A DNA stretch of 64,000 nt from Helianthus annuus (Eukaryota > Streptophyta > Magnoliopsida > Asterales > Asteraceae), in assembly GCF_002127325.2 (NCBI RefSeq), contig NC_035436.2, positions 114,268,088-114,332,087 on the forward strand. The letters run 5' to 3'. The notes beneath the pieces were generated by a model that saw nothing but the letters and a program-made list of their open reading frames with translations, searched no databases and was not told where the DNA came from. Each line of letters begins with the position of its first letter. Position 1 is the first letter of the stretch. Positions 1 through 11,159 of the stretch are shown piece after piece. Made by a program: the position numbers and the translations under genes.

Positions 1-2709
1 TGAGATGCAAGAACTGTCGACACAACTTTAAGAGTTGTTAGACAAGGGATTTATCCGACCGAGCTTCTCGCCTTGGGGAGCTCCAGTTTTGTTTGTCAAG
101 AAGAAGGACGGTAGTTTCCGTATGTGCATTGATTACAGAGAGTTGAACAAGCTGACGATCAAGAATAGGTATCCCCTGCCAAGAATCGATGATCTGTTTG
201 ACCAACTACAAGGTTCAAGCTTCTATTCAAATATCGATCTTCGATCTGGATACCATCAGCTACGGATACAGGAGGAGAGTATCCCGAAGACAGCCTTCAG
301 AACTCGATATGGACACTACGAGTTTCTCGTTATGCCGTTTGGTTTGACAAACGCACCTGCAGTATTCATGGATTTGATGAATCGAGTTTGTAAGCCGTAC
401 TTGGATAAGTTCGTAATTGTATTCATCGATGATATTTTGATTTATTCAAAGACGAAGGCTGAGCACGAGCAGCACTTAAGAGCCATTCTGGAGCTGCTAA
501 AGAAGGAACAGTTGTACGCCAAGTTCTCTAAGTGTGAGTTTTGGCTACGAGAGGTGCAATTCCTTGGGCACGTGGTGAATGGAGATGGAATCCACGTCGA
601 TCCAACCAAGATCGAGGCGATCAAAGAATGGGAAACGCCAAAGACGCCAACCGAGATCCGGCAATTCTTGGGTTTGGCTGGCTATTATCGAAGGTTCATC
701 GAGAATTTTTCAAAGATCGCCCAACCATTGACGCTCCTCACGTAGAAGGACAAGAAGTTTGATTGGGGAATCAAACAAGAAGAAGCATTTCAGATATTGA
801 AGGATAAGCTTTGCAACGCACCAATCTTAGCTCTACCGGAAGGTACCGATGATTTTGTGGTATACTGCGACGCATCGCGTAAAGGATTGGGTTGTGTGTT
901 GATGCAACGCCAAAAGGTTATTGCCTACGCATCACGCCAACTGAAGGTACATGAAAAGAACTATACCACACATGATTTGGAGTTAGGCGCAGTAGTTTTT
1001 GCTTTGAAGATCTGGAGACACTACCTTTATGGTACGAAGTGCACAATTTTCACAGATCACAAGAGCCTCCAACATATATTCAACCAGAAGGAGTTGAACA
1101 TGAGGCAAAGACGATGGGTAGAACTGTTGAATGACTACGACTGTGAGATTAAGTATCATCCAGGGAAGGCGAATGTGGTCGCCGATGCCCTAAGTTGAAA
1201 AGAGAGGATCAAGCCCATAAGGGTTAGGGCTTTGGAGATGATTATTCAGACCGATCTTTCTTTGCGCATTCGTGCCGCGCAGAAAGAAGCTCTCAAGGAA
1301 AGAAACCTTGAAGAAGAGTATCTCCGTGGGATGGAGAAGTTATTGGTACCAAACAAGGAAGGAACGTTATGTTTTGAGAAAAGGATTTGGGTTCCTCTGT
1401 TTGGTGGTTTAAGGAAGGTTATTTTTGATGAAGCTCACAAGTCGCGGTACTCTATCCATCCTGGAGCGGATAAGATGTACCGGGATCTTAAAGATTATTA
1501 TTGGTGGCCTAGGATGAAAGGCGATGTTGCTGTTTATGTGAGCAAATGTTTAACATGCGCCAAGGTTAAGGCGGAATACCAGAAGCTTCGGGACTTCTGC
1601 AGCAACCAGAGATTCCCAAGTGGAAGTGGGAACAAATCTCTATGGATTTTATTACGAAGTTGCCAAGAACGCCAAGAGGCCATGACACTATTTGGATAAT
1701 AGTGGATCGCTTAACGAAGTCAGCACACTTCCTACCTATCCGAGAGAAGGATAATACGAGCAAACTGGCCGAAATCTACATGAGAGAGATTGTTACACGC
1801 CATGGAGTACCTCTCTCGATTATATCTGATAGAGACGGAAGGTTCGTGTCAAGGATATGGCAATCCTTCCAGGAAGCTTTTGGCTCAAAGTTGAATCTGA
1901 GCACTGCGTTTCACCCACAGACCGACGGTCAAAGCGAGCGGACGATTCAGACATTGGAGGACATGCTGAGAGCATGTGTGATGGATTTGGGCGGTAGCTG
2001 GGATAAACATTTGCCTTTGGTTGAGTTTTCATACAACAACAGCTACCACACCAGTATTGGTGCCGCGCCATTCGAAGCTTTATATGGGCGCAAGTGCAGA
2101 TCGCCGCTTTGTTGGGCTGACGCAGGTGATAGACAGTTGGTTGGTCCTGAAGTGGTACAGGAAACCACAGATAAGATCGCACAGATACGAGATCGCATCA
2201 GCGCGGCTCGTGACCGGCAGAAAGCCTACGCAGATCGAAGCAGGAAACCTCTAGAGTTTGAGGTTGGTGAGATGGCTTTGTTGAAAGTATCACCCTGGAA
2301 GGGGGTGGCACGTTTTGGGAAATGTGGAAAGTTGAACCCGAGGTATATTGGACCGTTCAAGATCTTGGAGAGAATCGGGTTAGTAGCATACAAGTTGGAC
2401 CTACCTGCCGAACTGAATGGTGTTCACGATACATTTCATGTATCCAATCTGAAGAGAAGTCCAACACAAGATACCGTTGTCATTCCTACCGACGAAATTC
2501 ATGTTGACGACACGCTCCATTTCGTTGAAGAACCTGTTGAGGTCACGGACTGGAAAGTGAACAAGACCCGCCGGAGAAGTGTCAAGCTCGTCAAAGTTCG
2601 TTGGAATGCTAGACATGGTCCTGAATTCACCTGGGAGCGCGAGGACCAAATGAAAGAGAAATACCCCCACTTATTTCCTGAGAATCCTGCTTCTACAAGC
2701 AGAGTTTAA
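1..2709 (+). pseudogene. pol: Element A pol remnant: RT, RNase H, integrase, chromodomain
   Basis: This is the 3' part of a gypsy polyprotein that would copy element RNA into DNA and insert it into the genome. RT shows the IDLRSGYHQ and FIDD catalytic motifs at about 225-440. RNase H shows YCDAS and [10 protein letters not shown] (about 840-1080). Integrase shows an HHCC zinc region (1435-1565), then [18 protein letters not shown] and GQSERTIQ, which hold the D, D and E residues. A chromodomain-like end follows, with FTWERED and YPHLF (2500-2680), and the frame stops at 2709. It is broken by a TAG at 743-745, a TGA at 1196-1198 and a one-base loss near 1586 that shifts the frame between the zinc region and the catalytic core. 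It cannot make a functional protein as it stands. Confidence 0.93.
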
Positions 2710-2744
2710 AATTTCGGGACGAAATTTTTCTAACGGGGGGAGAA
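2709..2744 (+). other. Element A palindrome plus polypurine tract
   Basis: A perfect inverted repeat AAATTTCG-GGA-CGAAATTT (2709-2727) overlaps the last codon and stop of pol. It is followed by the purine run ACGGGGGGAGAA, which ends directly at the LTR start TGTGACA. The purine run is the expected primer for plus-strand DNA synthesis. The palindrome recurs at the same place in every gypsy element of the window that retains this end. Confidence 0.85.
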
Positions 2745-3609
2745 TGTGACAACCCTCACTAAACCAGGTATCCGTACGATTTAATTAATAATTAATTGCT
2801 GCTAAATTACTGTGCTTAACTGAAATTGCCAGTGAACTGCTACTTGATTTCTAGTACTTGTATATTCCTGCATCATACTTTGATTTCCGTCACTACATTA
2901 TTTACAAGTTGAACCTTAGTGACAAACATGATGCACTAAAGCACAGTAGCATTAGAACGGATAACCTATTGAACATGCTGATAAAGCCAGCATCAGGCAG
3001 ACACTGCCTCTAAGGGCCTGTATGAGCCAGAAATATTTTACTACACCCATAGTAAGTGTAGGGATACAAGGGTTGTAGAATTGCTTCTCTAGGAATAAGA
3101 TATAATGATTGGATGTGCCTAAAACGTACTCTAAGCACAAAACACAGCACTTTTATTAACATACTAGCTTCTGGCTAACTGATAAAGTGCCAAAACATGG
3201 GGAAGTATTCCTGACACTTTTGGAAATAAATAGTGTCACTAAAAATATTATTAACGACGCTTAAAAGCTTACGTAAGCACTTTAACGGATTTCTATCCAA
3301 CCGGACTAAACCCGAAACATGAAAATGTGGCCAAAAATATTATTGATCTTTTCTGAGCCAGTTAGGGTCCCTTATTACCCTAACACCCGCGTTAAAGCGC
3401 AACACTTAACTAACCGAGTTAACCCATATCTAACTTGGTTTAAAGTAACTAGACACTAATTATATGATTGAAATCGAACCAAAGGACCCCCCCCCCTTTG
3501 GCTGATCGGTCACATTGTGACCAAGTGAAGTACAAGTTTGATTATTTTACTGGATTGTGTCTAGAATCAAGAAGACACATTAACCTTTGGATTAAGCACT
3601 TGATTTTGT

Positions 3610-3618
3610 CTATAAATA
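3610..3618 (+). promoter_or_regulatory. TATA box in element A LTR
   Basis: CTATAAATA lies about 0.87 kb into the LTR, followed within 40 bases by a CA-rich stretch typical of plant transcription starts. It is the best promoter candidate for this LTR. The start site itself is not shown. Confidence 0.65.
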
Positions 3619-5360
3619 CAAACACTAAACTCAAGAGTCATCACCACAACATAACGCTCAAAACTCTCTCTCCCTTGCCCTCTCCCCACTCTCGGCCGAA
3701 CACTCCCCTCATCACCCACCCATTTTCGATCTTGTTCAATCCATTCCAAGCACATACAAGCTTCAAGGGTCACGTATTAGGAGTCTTGGAGCAAACGGAA
3801 GCGGAAGGACCTCGTTACTTTGCTTTTATCCATCACATTTTCGCCTAGATTCTTCCCTAGCCCCGAGCTAGAGGTATAATGCTTAAAACTCATTCTCGAA
3901 CATATCTAAAGTGGTTAATAAGATTCATAACGGTTAAAAGTCGGAAACATGCATTTCGAATCTTTAAAGTTTACTAAAAATGCAAGTATTGTTGGTTAAA
4001 AGATCATAAGTTGTGTAAAAGTTGTAGTGTTTAAATATGGTGATTATTTAGGCCCGATCTACGTTGTGGTGGCTCGGATCATCGTTTAACCCGACTTTGT
4101 TAAGATCATAAATCTTGACATAAGCTTATTTCTATCGGTACAAGGGTTAAAAGGTGAAACTCTACCACACGAGAAACATGAACTTGTGTAAAAGTATTTT
4201 TACTTGTAAAATAGTATTTAAAACTAGCGGATCTACGTATCTGCGAGTGGTATTTTCATAGAACCAAGTGTCGAGAAAATCATGTTTTATAAAAGTCGGA
4301 TGACACACTAACAAATATGATTTTTACAAACCACAAGTGTATAGACACTTGTGAAATGAAAGATCCGGCAAAATAACAATTTTTGTAAAAGATGACGAGA
4401 AGATGTAAAGGATGATTTATTCTAAAAACGAGGTTTTTACGGGATTAAACTATTTTATATAAAGATCCACCAAATATAACGGGATCTACACTATAGTTTT
4501 CGGAAAAACTACAAGTTCATGTGCTTATACGATTTACATACTTGTCGACTAGTTTGATGTGTCGGAAATTGATTGATTGATTAAAGAAGTGTTGAAATGA
4601 TTTTGTAAAAGAAAATGATACGCTTGAAAGCGTGGCCACCTCCAGTTACAGAGGAAACTCTGGCGAAATTTTTCTAAAATGTAACACTTAGAATTATTTA
4701 CGAGTGTTAGAACTATTTTTGATATATTTTCAAAATATATTTCGCCATGACTTTATTTACTAAATAAGCGGAGGTGGGATTTTCACAAAACTAAACGTGA
4801 TAAATATATATACTTAGCAAATATATTTTTCACAACACTGTTTATGATTATTTTGTGAAAATACATAAATATTATTTTTAGAGTAAAAATAATATTTCGA
4901 ACGATAACAGCTCCAAAATAATACAAATGCTTACACGACAACATATAAGTCACACCGGTAATTATTATTACCACTTAATCGTTAAAACGTAACTTACGCA
5001 TTATACGGAAATATTCATGAACGCGTATCTTGTCGACGCATTATTTTGGAAATATTATGTGAAGAGAAAATATAATATTTTTGGGAAAAAATATTTATAT
5101 TTTGGAATGAGAAGTAAAAATATATTAAGTGGGACTTAATGATATAATACAAATACAAATGTATTAAATCCCCCATCCTTGGGAAGGAGATTAACTACCA
5201 AGTACATGCAAAATATAAACACGAAATAGTTGTCTAACTATTTCCCAAAAACTTAAACTATAAAGCTAAGGCATGGCCATCCGTCTAATAGTATTAGCAC
5301 ATGTAGGTCGTTGCACAGCTGCTTGACATTCGGAGTACTTGGTATAGCGACGCACTGACT

Positions 5361-5823
5361 GTGAGTTCATGTCCCCCTTTTCTCTTAACTGTTTTCAGTT
5401 TTCTAAACTGCGGGGGTGAAATACATGTTACATTGATTATGAATACTTTATACATGGTATGGTTAGCGTAAGGAGGTTTGTTACTTAAGATCATGTGAGT
5501 GGGTAGGCGGAAACTTGAGGCCATTAATCCTCATGGTAGGACCGAGGGACAGGAGCGGTAGATCTATCTGGGTGTAGCGAGCCCAGCCCCAGGCCCAGCA
5601 TAACAGACCTCGGGGTGACTTAGTGCCCGACGCATAAATCCGTTAGGTTTGAGTCTTCCTACTTGCACTTCACACATATCAATGGCCTTGCAAACCATTG
5701 GTGATCTCTTTTTCCTTATTTGCTACATACCAGGGTTTTTGATAAATACAATGGTTTATTTACTCACTTACACATGAACTCGCTCAACATTATTGTTGAT
5801 TTTTCAACTTACATGTATTTCAG
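5361..5823 (+). other. Intron-like segment in element A LTR, with donor/acceptor complementarity
   Basis: A GTGAGT donor starts at 5361, and a pyrimidine-rich ATTTCAG acceptor ends at 5823 (463 bases). GAGTTCATGT at 5363-5372 is the exact reverse complement of ACATGAACTC at 5772-5781, about 40 bases before the acceptor. The motif TGAACTCGCTCAAC is shared with the B, C, D, J and K LTRs although the sequence between is unrelated. Splicing is inferred, not shown. Confidence 0.5.
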
Positions 5824-6137
5824 GGAATTAAAGATCTGGCACGGTATGGCATGTTTTCCGCTGCATTAGTCACCGAGGTCATCCAGGGTTTGGGGAATGT
5901 GACTCTTTCCTGGACAAGTCACAATCCTTAAACCATGTTTATGTTATGTTTGGGTTTGAAATGTTTGAACAAGTTTATGGTTGTTAGGGTGTTATCCCGT
6001 TAAGACAATGTTATGGTATTTTTATTTTAATGGATGATCTTGCATATTTTTAATTCATATAGCTTTGTTATGATTAAGCTATGGTATTAAGAAGTCACAC
6101 CAAATTAACCACGCTTCCGCAAAGCCAGGGTGTGACA

Positions 6138-7845
6138 CACAGGAGTCTCGAGCATATCCTTAAGCAAAAGGATTTGAACATGTGTCAATGAAGATGGGTT
6201 GAACTTCTTAACGACTACGAATGCGCCATTAAGTACCATCCAGGCAAAGCCAATGTTGTGGCTGACGCCCTCAGTCGGAAAGACACTTTACCTCGGCGCG
6301 TGCGAGCGCTACAGCTTACGATTCAGTCTAGCCTTCCTGCACAGATACGAGATGCTCAGGTAGAAGCATTGAAACCAGAAAACGTCAGGGCTGAAGCCCT
6401 ACGCGGCTCACGACAGCGGTTAGAACAGAAGGCAGACGGCGCCTACTATGTAACGGGGCGTATTTGGGTCCCACTTTATGGCGGTCTACGCGAGCTGGTA
6501 ATGGATGAAGCTCACAAGTCTCGTTACTCGGTACATCCAGGGTCGGACAAAATGTACCATGACATCAGAACTACTTATTGGTGGCCTAGCATGAAGGCCC
6601 ACATCGCTACGTACGTTGGAAAATGCTTGACCTGTGCGAGACTCAAGGTCGAATACCAGAAACCAGCGGGCCTACTCCAGCAACCCACGATACCGCAATG
6701 GAAATGGGAAGAAATTTCCATGGATTTCGTTACAGGCCTTCCTAGATCTCAGCGTGGGAATGATACCATATGGGTGATCGTGGATCGACTCACCAAGTCT
6801 GCACACTTCCTAGCTATAAAGGAAACGGATAAGTTCTCCACTCTCGCAGACATCTACCTCAAAGAAGTTGTTTCGAGGCACGGGGTGCCCACCTCCATCA
6901 TTTCGGATCGGGATGCACGATTCACATCAGAACTATGGAAAGCGATGCATAAATCTTTCGGCTCGCGATTAGACATGAGCACAGCATATCATCCTCAGAC
7001 GGATGGGCAGTCTGAGCGAACGATTCAAACTCTTGAAGACATGCTTCGGGCATGCGTTATTGATTTCGGCAACGGCTGGGAAAAGCACCTTCCTTTGGTG
7101 GAGTTTTCATACAATAACAGTTATCACACCAGCATCCAAGCCGCTCCATTCGAGGCATTGTACGGACGTAAATGTCGGTCACCTCTCTGTTGGACAAAGG
7201 TGGGGGATAGTCAGATCACGGGTCCAGAGATTGTAGTGGACCACAGAAAAGATAGCACAGATACGACAACGCATGGCGGCAGCACGCGACCGTCAGAAAG
7301 CCTACGCGGACAAGCGTAGAAAGCCATTGGAATTTCAGGTCGGGGACTGGGTTTTACTCAAAGTCTCACCCTGGAAGGGTGTGGTTCGTTTTGGCAAACG
7401 GGGCAAACTCAATCCGCGGTATGTTGGACCATTCGAGATCATAGAGAAAATAGGCAAAGTAGCCTACAAGCTAAATCTACCAGCTGAACTCGGTGCAGTT
7501 CACAATGTATTCCACGTGTCGAATCTGAAGAAGTGCCTGTCAGATGAGACCCTCATAGTTCTTTTCAAGGAACTCACCATCGACGAGCGGTTGCAGTTCG
7601 TCGAAGAGCCAGTTGAAATCACGGACCGGGATGTAAAGGTCCTCAAAAACAAGAGAATCCCTCTTGTTCGAGTTCGTTGGAACTCCAAACGTGGCCCAGA
7701 GTACACCTGGGAACGCGAAGACAGGATGACAGAAAAGTACCCCCAGTTATTCGGAACCAATGCAACCACTACTGAGGCTGAAGCTACTACTGCGGAATTT
7801 CGGGACGAAATTCCAGATCAACGGGGGGAGGATGTGACACCCTAG
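6138..7845 (+). pseudogene. pol: Element B pol remnant: end of RNase H, integrase, chromodomain
   Basis: The reading starts inside RNase H ([12 protein letters not shown] region), which A has cut. A TGA at 6189-6191 breaks the frame. From 6258 there is a long open frame with the integrase zinc region, [18 protein letters not shown] and GQSERTIQ, so the D, D, E residues are kept. A one-base loss near 7240 shifts the frame. The C-terminal part and chromodomain (YTWERED, YPQLF) continue in the next frame to a stop at 7843-7845, which already lies inside the LTR. Compared with element K the protein is highly similar. It is non-functional as it stands. Confidence 0.92.
7794..7832 (+). other. Element B palindrome plus polypurine tract
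   Basis: A perfect inverted repeat with 9-base arms (GGAATTTCG, loop GGA, CGAAATTCC) lies at 7794-7814. The purine tract ACGGGGGGAGGA follows and abuts the LTR start at 7833. A second, weaker copy of the same arrangement lies about 100 bases downstream inside the LTR. Confidence 0.85.
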
Positions 7846-10163
7846 GAAAACCAGTGAACAATATAACTTACCTAGCTTCCTCAGTGAGTGCATACCAAAT
7901 TTCGGGACGAAATTTCTTTTTAGTTGGGGATAATGTGACAACTCGAACTTTAGACCTACTTTGATGTAACGTTATGTGCCTATGTGATACTTTGATTTAA
8001 TGAATGTGATGTTATTATGTGCATTATGTGTGTATGTTATGTTATGAGAATGTTGCACGAACCGAACCAACATGCATCAATCGCACAAGGCCATTGGGCC
8101 GTATTGTTTGCACACGGACCAAAAGGGCAGCCCATGATTGGGTTCGGCCCACCCAACCCACACGCATAACACTTAGAGTGGTTGTAATCCCCACATATTT
8201 TGCAAAACATCATAACACACTCAAAACCCTAGCTCCCTCTTCTCTCACTCGAACTCGACGGCACAAGACAACCAAGGAACATTCTTTGTTCGGATCACCC
8301 TCTTGCCATCATTAACCGGTTAGTGTGCTTATGATTGTTTGCGTGTTTGAGTTATAGATTACGTGTTGATGTGTGTACTATGATAGTCTTGCATATTTAG
8401 GGTTCTTAATTAACATGATTGATTATGTTCTTATGAATAGGATTACATGATCTAGAACCAAAACCTATTAGATGATTAATCGGCTGCCATATTTTGTCTT
8501 CGGATTATTTGTATAATGAATTAAGATTGAATGTATGTAATCGGTGGTATGTTGTGTAATCGGACAGAATCATGTGATTTGATAAGTTATTGTTATGCTT
8601 TGAACAAGATTAGGGTTCATATGAATTCGTGATGGATTTGCTTGTTTGATCGATAATTACCAGAATAGAAACTGTTAATTGATTTGGTAAACTTGGAAAC
8701 TATTGAATGTTGTAACCGAACAAGCACAATTAGCGGCTGTTAAAAACGAATCACACAAGGTCCCCTAGTCGCACAAGAGGCCCACTCGTTCAAGGCTTCG
8801 GGTCGCACAAGGGGGTCCATTCGCACAAGTCTACCCAGTCGCACAAGAGAACCTGATCGCACAAGTCATATGTTTTGTTTAACTATTTGGGCCGGATGAT
8901 ATGTTGGGCTGGGCTAGCTTTAATCGCACAACTCGGCCGGATCGCACAACCTAATCTGGACCGCATAAGATTGCTTGTTGAATTGTGGTTGGGCCGGTTT
9001 GGATCGCACAACCCAAAGGGTTCGCACAAGACTTAGGTGTTAATTAATTGGGCCAGGTATTGTTTGGGCCTAGATTTATATCGCACAAGATGGTTGGGCT
9101 CGCACAAGCTCAACGGCCCAACCATCCGAGTCGCACAAGTTTGAAAGTGTTATGATTTGACTGTTAATATGAGATTCTGTGCTTGCCATGATCTACATGC
9201 TTACGATGTATTAACTATGTGTAATCGTACGTGCCTTACTTGAACCAAACCTGACTTGTATGGTAACCCTGTTAGGACGTGGTTGACCACTGTTAGTTCA
9301 AGAACCTTTTTGTGTATCTGCCGAGCAACCCAAGGTGAGTTCACACAGCCAAGGCATGGGGTTCCCAGGGTGGGAATGGGATTGGATGATTATTTCGTGC
9401 GTACTTAGTTAATGGAACCTAATGATATGGTCCTCAGGGTGAGGATGGTAAATGATAAGATATGGCTAGACTAGTATACCTACTTGAACTGATCTTCGCA
9501 CACACGCCAGGGGTTGGCTGCGATATTATGACTGATCTTCGCACACATGCCTCAGGAAGGCTGCGAACTATACACACTAAAACTTCGCACACATGCCAGG
9601 GTGGCCAGCGATACAAATATACATAGTCTAGGATATTTGGGAGTATTAACCCAAATCTTCGCATACATGCCGAAAGGGCCCGCGATGGAAACCAATACTA
9701 TACATGAACAACGAACGAACATAATACGGCTAATATTCGCATACATGCCTAGAGGGCTGCGATACGAACCAATACGATACATGACTAAATGAACGAATGC
9801 AATGCTTACTATACCATTTCTATTACTGAACTTACTTTCTGTGAACTCGCTCAACTAGTTGTTGACTCTCTGCTGCATGCCTTGCAGGACCTTAGATACG
9901 ATATGGAGCTTGCACAGGGAGGAGCAGGTCGTTGTGGGATACGGATCGTAAATGATATTTGAACTTATAACTTACTTTGGGTTTTCATTATTATGCTTCC
10001 GCTACTTAAACAATGTTTGGTTATGAACATCAGTCATGTCACGATGAATTACATTTTCTACTTTTACACTTAAATGCTATGTTTGATATGATTGATGGCT
10101 TGATCCTGGTCAGTCACGCTCCCAAGCGGTGATGCTCCGCGTGTGGATTTTGGGGGTGTGACA
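7833..10163 (+). repeat. Element B 3' LTR (about 2.3 kb)
   Basis: It begins TGTGACACCCTAGG and ends GGGGGTGTGACA. A second palindrome (7897-7915), a degenerate purine tract (TTGGGGATAA) and a second TGTGACA (7934) lie within the first 110 bases. Between about 8750 and 9140 the motif TCGCACAAG and close variants occur about 14 times. Between 9490 and 9760 there are five related units starting TTCGCACACATGCC and ending GCGA. No credible coding frame is present. Confidence 0.88.
9335..9887 (+). other. Intron-like segment in element B LTR, with donor/acceptor complementarity
   Basis: AAG|GTGAGT at 9335 is a near-consensus donor. GCATGCCTTGCAG|G ending at 9887 is a good acceptor, with TTGAC upstream as a possible branch site (553 bases). 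GAGTTCACA (9337-9345) is exactly complementary to TGTGAACTC (9840-9848). The interior holds the TTCGCACACATGCC hairpin units. Confidence 0.55.
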
Positions 10164-11159
10164 TTTGTCTAAAATAAAGCAGAAATAAAATCTTTTTGGA
10201 TTTTTAATGTGATCTAAACTAAGAAATGAAATAAAGAAAACTTAAATTGCAGAAAGTAAACTATTTACAGATTTATTTTTGGTGAGCGTGTCAGGGAATC
10301 ATATCAGCTTTTCAGACAGATTACAAGTACCGTTAAGCTACATTACATACACAGACTTAAACAATTCACCTCGATTGTCGATATACTGATCCATCTTAAA
10401 TTCTCACACAAACTTCAATCTATTCAGGATATCGTTTAAGTGTCTTAAGAACTTAGATCAATTCATGTGTCTCACCTCTTGAATATACTCCCGTATCCAG
10501 AATCCCAATATTCAGTTTTACAGGCAAGAACACTACAATGATGTCTGTACATAAATTAGGGGTTAAATGCGAGAACTGAGGGATCTCAGTTCAGAACTTC
10601 CGTTCAGCAGAGAGATATCAGTTTCGACTTTGCAGTGTGTCCCCTTTAGAGGATCTTTTTAGCTACAACAGATGATTATCAATTTTATTGTCTAATCAGC
10701 TGAGGGCTTTATGCTATATTTCAAGCATTTTGGATAAAGTATTAGCCAAGGACTAGGTCAGAACTACCGTTCAGCAGAAGTCCCGGAATAATACCCCAGA
10801 CATCATAGAGTATAAACACCTAGTATATCAGAATACGAGACCTATCAAACGAGATTTAAGGGGTTACCTATATATCCAAGTAGTGTTCCCCACAAATTTC
10901 ACAAGTTTGAAATTTTAGGTTTATATCCCGAATAAATCTACTAAATGTACGAAAACCTATCAACACATCGTTAGTGAGACTGTTTAACTCTTTTTGTCAT
11001 TCCAAATCTTTAGCATACTGTAATTGTCTAGCCGATGTACAATCATTTTCCCTAAATACACAAGCTCTTTTTCAATTTTATCATGTTTTTGGATTTTTGC
11101 ATTTTTTACTGTTTTTGTATTTTTCTGAAAATAAACTATGTACAACTATCTATCTCCCC
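10164..11159 (-). other. 3' non-coding region of copia element S
   Basis: About 1 kb lies after the RNase H stop. It is AT-rich with no convincing protein; I looked for an env-like frame and saw none. It begins on the minus strand with TTTAGGGGGAG, which looks like a polypurine tract, but no LTR start follows it. The phrase CAGAACTNCCGTTCAGCAGA occurs twice (about 10590 and 10765). Confidence 0.55.

Larger units (their letters stand above)
1..6137 (+). mobile_element. Element A: 3' half of a Ty3/gypsy chromovirus (Tekay type)
   Basis: The visible part runs from mid-RT through RNase H, integrase and chromodomain to a polypurine tract and a 3.4 kb 3' LTR. The 5' half lies left of the window. 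At the right end the LTR terminus TGTGACA is followed directly by RNase H sequence of element B, so A was inserted into B; the partner target duplication cannot be seen. The domain order RT, RNase H, integrase marks Ty3/gypsy, and the C-terminal chromodomain with a very long LTR suggests the Tekay/Del branch (inference). Confidence 0.9.
2745..6137 (+). repeat. Element A 3' LTR (about 3.4 kb)
   Basis: The LTR begins TGTGACAACCC right after the polypurine tract and ends GGGTGTGACA just before foreign element B sequence. A TATA box (CTATAAATA) lies at 3610-3618, giving about 0.9 kb of U3 and a long transcribed remainder. ORFs in it are short and AT-rich with no recognisable domain, so I treat it as non-coding. 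Its 3' part holds the splice-like and stem pair described separately (5361-5823). Confidence 0.88.
6138..10163 (+). mobile_element. Element B: 3' part of a Ty3/gypsy chromovirus, interrupted by A
   Basis: B resumes after A in the middle of RNase H (reading CACAGGAGTCTCGAG) and runs to the end of its 3' LTR at 10163. Its 5' part must lie left of the window. It is closely related to elements D and K in its protein and in its LTR ends. Downstream comes copia element S sequence, so B is inserted into S. Confidence 0.85.

Noticed and set aside
8019..8315. ORF of 98 residues in the B LTR as a host gene
   Set aside because: No domain is recognisable and it lies in the LTR near its probable transcription start; more likely untranslated leader.
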